NCBI GenBank assembly: GCA_905250885.1
Contig: CAJNOQ010003142.1
Coordinates: forward strand, 1 to 21,255
Length of the DNA stretch: 21,255 nucleotides
DNA from: Didymodactylos carnosus
Lineage: Eukaryota; Rotifera; Eurotatoria; Philodinida; Philodinidae
Direction of reading: 5' to 3'
The position numbers were made by a program, and so were the translations under genes. This document shows positions 19,502 to 21,255 of the stretch, piece after piece. Position 1 is the first letter of the stretch. Every line of letters starts with the position of its first letter. Below the pieces are notes generated by a model. It searched no databases. It was given only the letters and a program-made list of their open reading frames with translations, and was not told where the DNA came from.

Positions 19502-20146
19502 GGTAACACCCTTCTCTTTTTTCACCTTGGTGCCAAATGTAGTACACGTCCAATCAAACACAAATTTATACCAGAGATAAAAGAGCGAAAAAGGAAATCG
19601 ATGTATTTTTTGCTCAGAATTTTGTGACTTGATCTTCTATGAGATTTCTGAAAAACTCCGGTTTTCATTCAGTCACGTCATGATCCCTCGACAAAAGGAT
19701 CCGATCGAGTCGAAATTTTCACCACAAATACCCTATCTCTGTTTCTAAATTTTGAAAAAATATGCTTTTCTTCTCGAGAAATATGAAAAATGCTGAAAAT
19801 CACTGACAAAACCTTCAAAAATACTGACTTTTTTGCGTGATTTTCAGTATTTTCCATATTTCTCGGTAAGGAAAGCATATTTTTTCAAAAACATTTAGAG
19901 ACCGAGATAGGGTTTGGAGTATTTGTGGTGAAAATTTCGACTTGATCGAATCCTTTTTTCGAAGGGTCATGACGTGACTGAATGAAAACCGGAGTTTTTC
20001 AGAAATCTCATAGAAGATCAAGTCACAAAATTCTGAGCAAAAAATACATCGATTTCCTTTTTCGCTCTTCTCTGGTTTAAATTTGTGCTCGATCGGACGT
20101 GTACTCCGCATTTGACAACTAGGTGAAAAAAGAGAGGGGTGTTACC
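19502..20146. repeat. 645-bp fold-back palindrome
   Basis: The arms 19502-19803 and 19837-20146 are inverted copies with scattered mismatches and small gaps, separated by a loop of about 33 bp (19804-19836). The outer ends read GGTAACACCC and GGGTGTTACC. Both arms share blocks such as TCCTTTTTCGCTCTT and CTTGATCTTCTATGAGATTT in opposite orientation. Open frames on the minus strand here arise from the palindrome and show no recognisable domain. It resembles a fold-back transposon, or two head-to-head copies of one. Confidence 0.85.
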
Positions 20147-20533
20147 CTTAACATATCTACATGCATCAAGTTAAACCCAATGCAAATGTTAATTCATAGG
20201 CAATGCTATCTAGTTGCATCTAGAGATACACTTATCTACATCTAGATACATCGATCAGTAAACTGACCACAGAGATGGTTTGAGCGAAATCATTTATCAC
20301 AGTGACAGTACCAACGAGAGTAAGATATTGAGCTGAGTTAGATAAAAACATACTTTTGATATTGGTATATTTTTTTACTATTTTTTATGGTATATTAGCT
20401 TTTTTGTTTCTTAAACTATTTTGAAAAAGCAATAAAGAAAAATCCACCCAATTAAAAAGCGTCCGCTGAAAATTCGTCTTTAAGAAAGCTTCCACAAAAC
20501 TCCGTTCACAGAAAAGCATACCAATATATGACG

Positions 20534-20579
20534 AAAACAGCGTTAACTAAAAAACGCCCACGTTTGAACGCTGTTTTTT
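20534..20579 (+). repeat. 11-bp hairpin near the right end of the composite element
   Basis: AAAACAGCGTT and AACGCTGTTTT form a perfect inverted repeat with a loop of about 22 nt containing AAAAAACGCCCACG. It lies just inside the right terminus and reuses the terminal AACAGCGTT sequence. Confidence 0.5.
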
Positions 20580-20819
20580 GCTGTGTACTAAATGCATTGT
20601 CACAAAATATGTACAATATTTGACATATTGAATACTGTGACCATATCGTCTCTCTTTCCATTATTATGCCAAAAAATAGTGAAAACGAGATTTTCAGAGC
20701 TAACAGAAAACACTTTAGAATCAGAGGCTAACTGCGCAAAAGGCAATCACAAAAACTTTAAATACCCCAAAAAAACTTTGAAGAAATATTTTTACGGTAC
20801 TACCAAATAGCAAACTAAG

Positions 20820-21144
20820 CCTTAATAAGATCCTGTCAGAATTTCCCAAGGATCCTATCAAGAAATGTATAGGTCTCTTACTCGGGTAGATAGAGGGCTC
20901 TTTGATTATTGATATTTCTTTTAAAACATCATACGTCTATATACGACTGATTTTTCTGCGCATTCTACCCTCATACTTGTAGAGATACAGACCTTCAGAT
21001 TTTGAGACATTCAAAGTTTTAGATCTTTAGTATCATAGAGTTTTACACTTTTAGGTTCTTTCTTACACTTTCAAAGGCTGATGCTTTTTTTCTTGCTGTT
21101 TTCGTGGTAGATCACTAACAAGGGAAGATCCCTAGGTGACACCC
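20820..21144 (+). repeat. 3' part of the same repeat family, ending AGGTGACACCC
   Basis: GAAATGTATAGGTCTCTTAC at 20862 parallels the 15424 segment in the same orientation, and the copy ends CTAGGTGACACCC at 21144. That end is the inverted counterpart of the GGGTGTCACCT start at 15191. The flanks of the two ends do not match, so I read these as two separate partial copies and not the ends of a single 6-kb insertion. Confidence 0.4.
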
Positions 21145-21255
21145 TCCGATTTCGATGATCTTTTGCCGATACATACTATATGATGTCCTACTCTTAATCT
21201 CCAAAGGATTTGATTGTATAGCTCCTCTTTCAAAAGTTATGGATTTTTTAAAATT

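Larger units (their letters stand above)
18695..20585. mobile_element. Composite TA-flanked inverted-repeat element carrying nested repeats
   Basis: The left end TACGGCAAAAAAAACAACGT resembles the reverse complement of the right end, CACAGCAAAAAACAGCGTTC. TA lies outside both (18693-18694 and 20586-20587). A SINE and a fold-back palindrome lie within. AGAAAAGTGTTC near the left end echoes the motif repeated in the 11919-12216 element, suggesting a related family. The terminal match is short and A-rich, so this boundary call is tentative. Confidence 0.35.

Noticed and set aside
19678-20111. Minus-strand open frames of 66 and 98 codons
   Set aside because: They lie across the fold-back palindrome and partly encode mirror-related sequence. 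No domain was recognised.

Overview
This is eukaryotic, animal DNA: very AT-rich, with one confidently recognised gene split by many mostly short GT-AG introns, set in non-coding sequence that carries several decayed transposons. The gene, on the minus strand, encodes the catalytic subunit of cAMP-dependent protein kinase (PKA-C). The AT bias, the many 58-90 nt introns and the protein sequence suit a small protostome. A rotifer, perhaps a bdelloid, is my best guess, but nothing here proves it.

Layout. 1-4447 holds no recognised gene; two weak coding-like patches (about 1554-1667 and 3173-3387) are noted. 4448-5380 is a fossil Mutator-like (MULE) DNA transposon with long inverted repeats and a broken transposase C-terminus. 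A strong 48-nt hairpin lies at 5593-5640. 7029-10971 is the PKA-C gene read right to left: 14 coding exons for a 351-residue protein, including a 19-nt micro-exon. A second, distal first exon at 15789-15933 has the same splice phase and would give a 384-residue isoform. The interval between the two first exons holds at least three short inverted-repeat elements (11919-12216, 12743-13659, 14889-15132) and part of a fourth family (15191-15480).

15934-18590 is AT-rich with microsatellites and no recognised gene. 18594-20587 is a repeat cluster: a decayed tRNA-like sequence, then a TA-flanked inverted-repeat element (18695-20585) that encloses a tRNA-derived SINE with a CORE/MIR-like central segment (18923-19350, minus) and a 645-bp fold-back palindrome (19502-20146). 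The window ends in a fragment of the repeat family first seen at 15191.

Functionally only PKA signalling is represented. Both predicted N-termini lack the myristoylation glycine, and the C-terminal turn-motif serine is replaced by alanine, so this kinase may differ from the textbook subunit in membrane association and stabilising phosphorylation. No second cellular gene, prokaryote-type system, CRISPR array or rRNA is visible.
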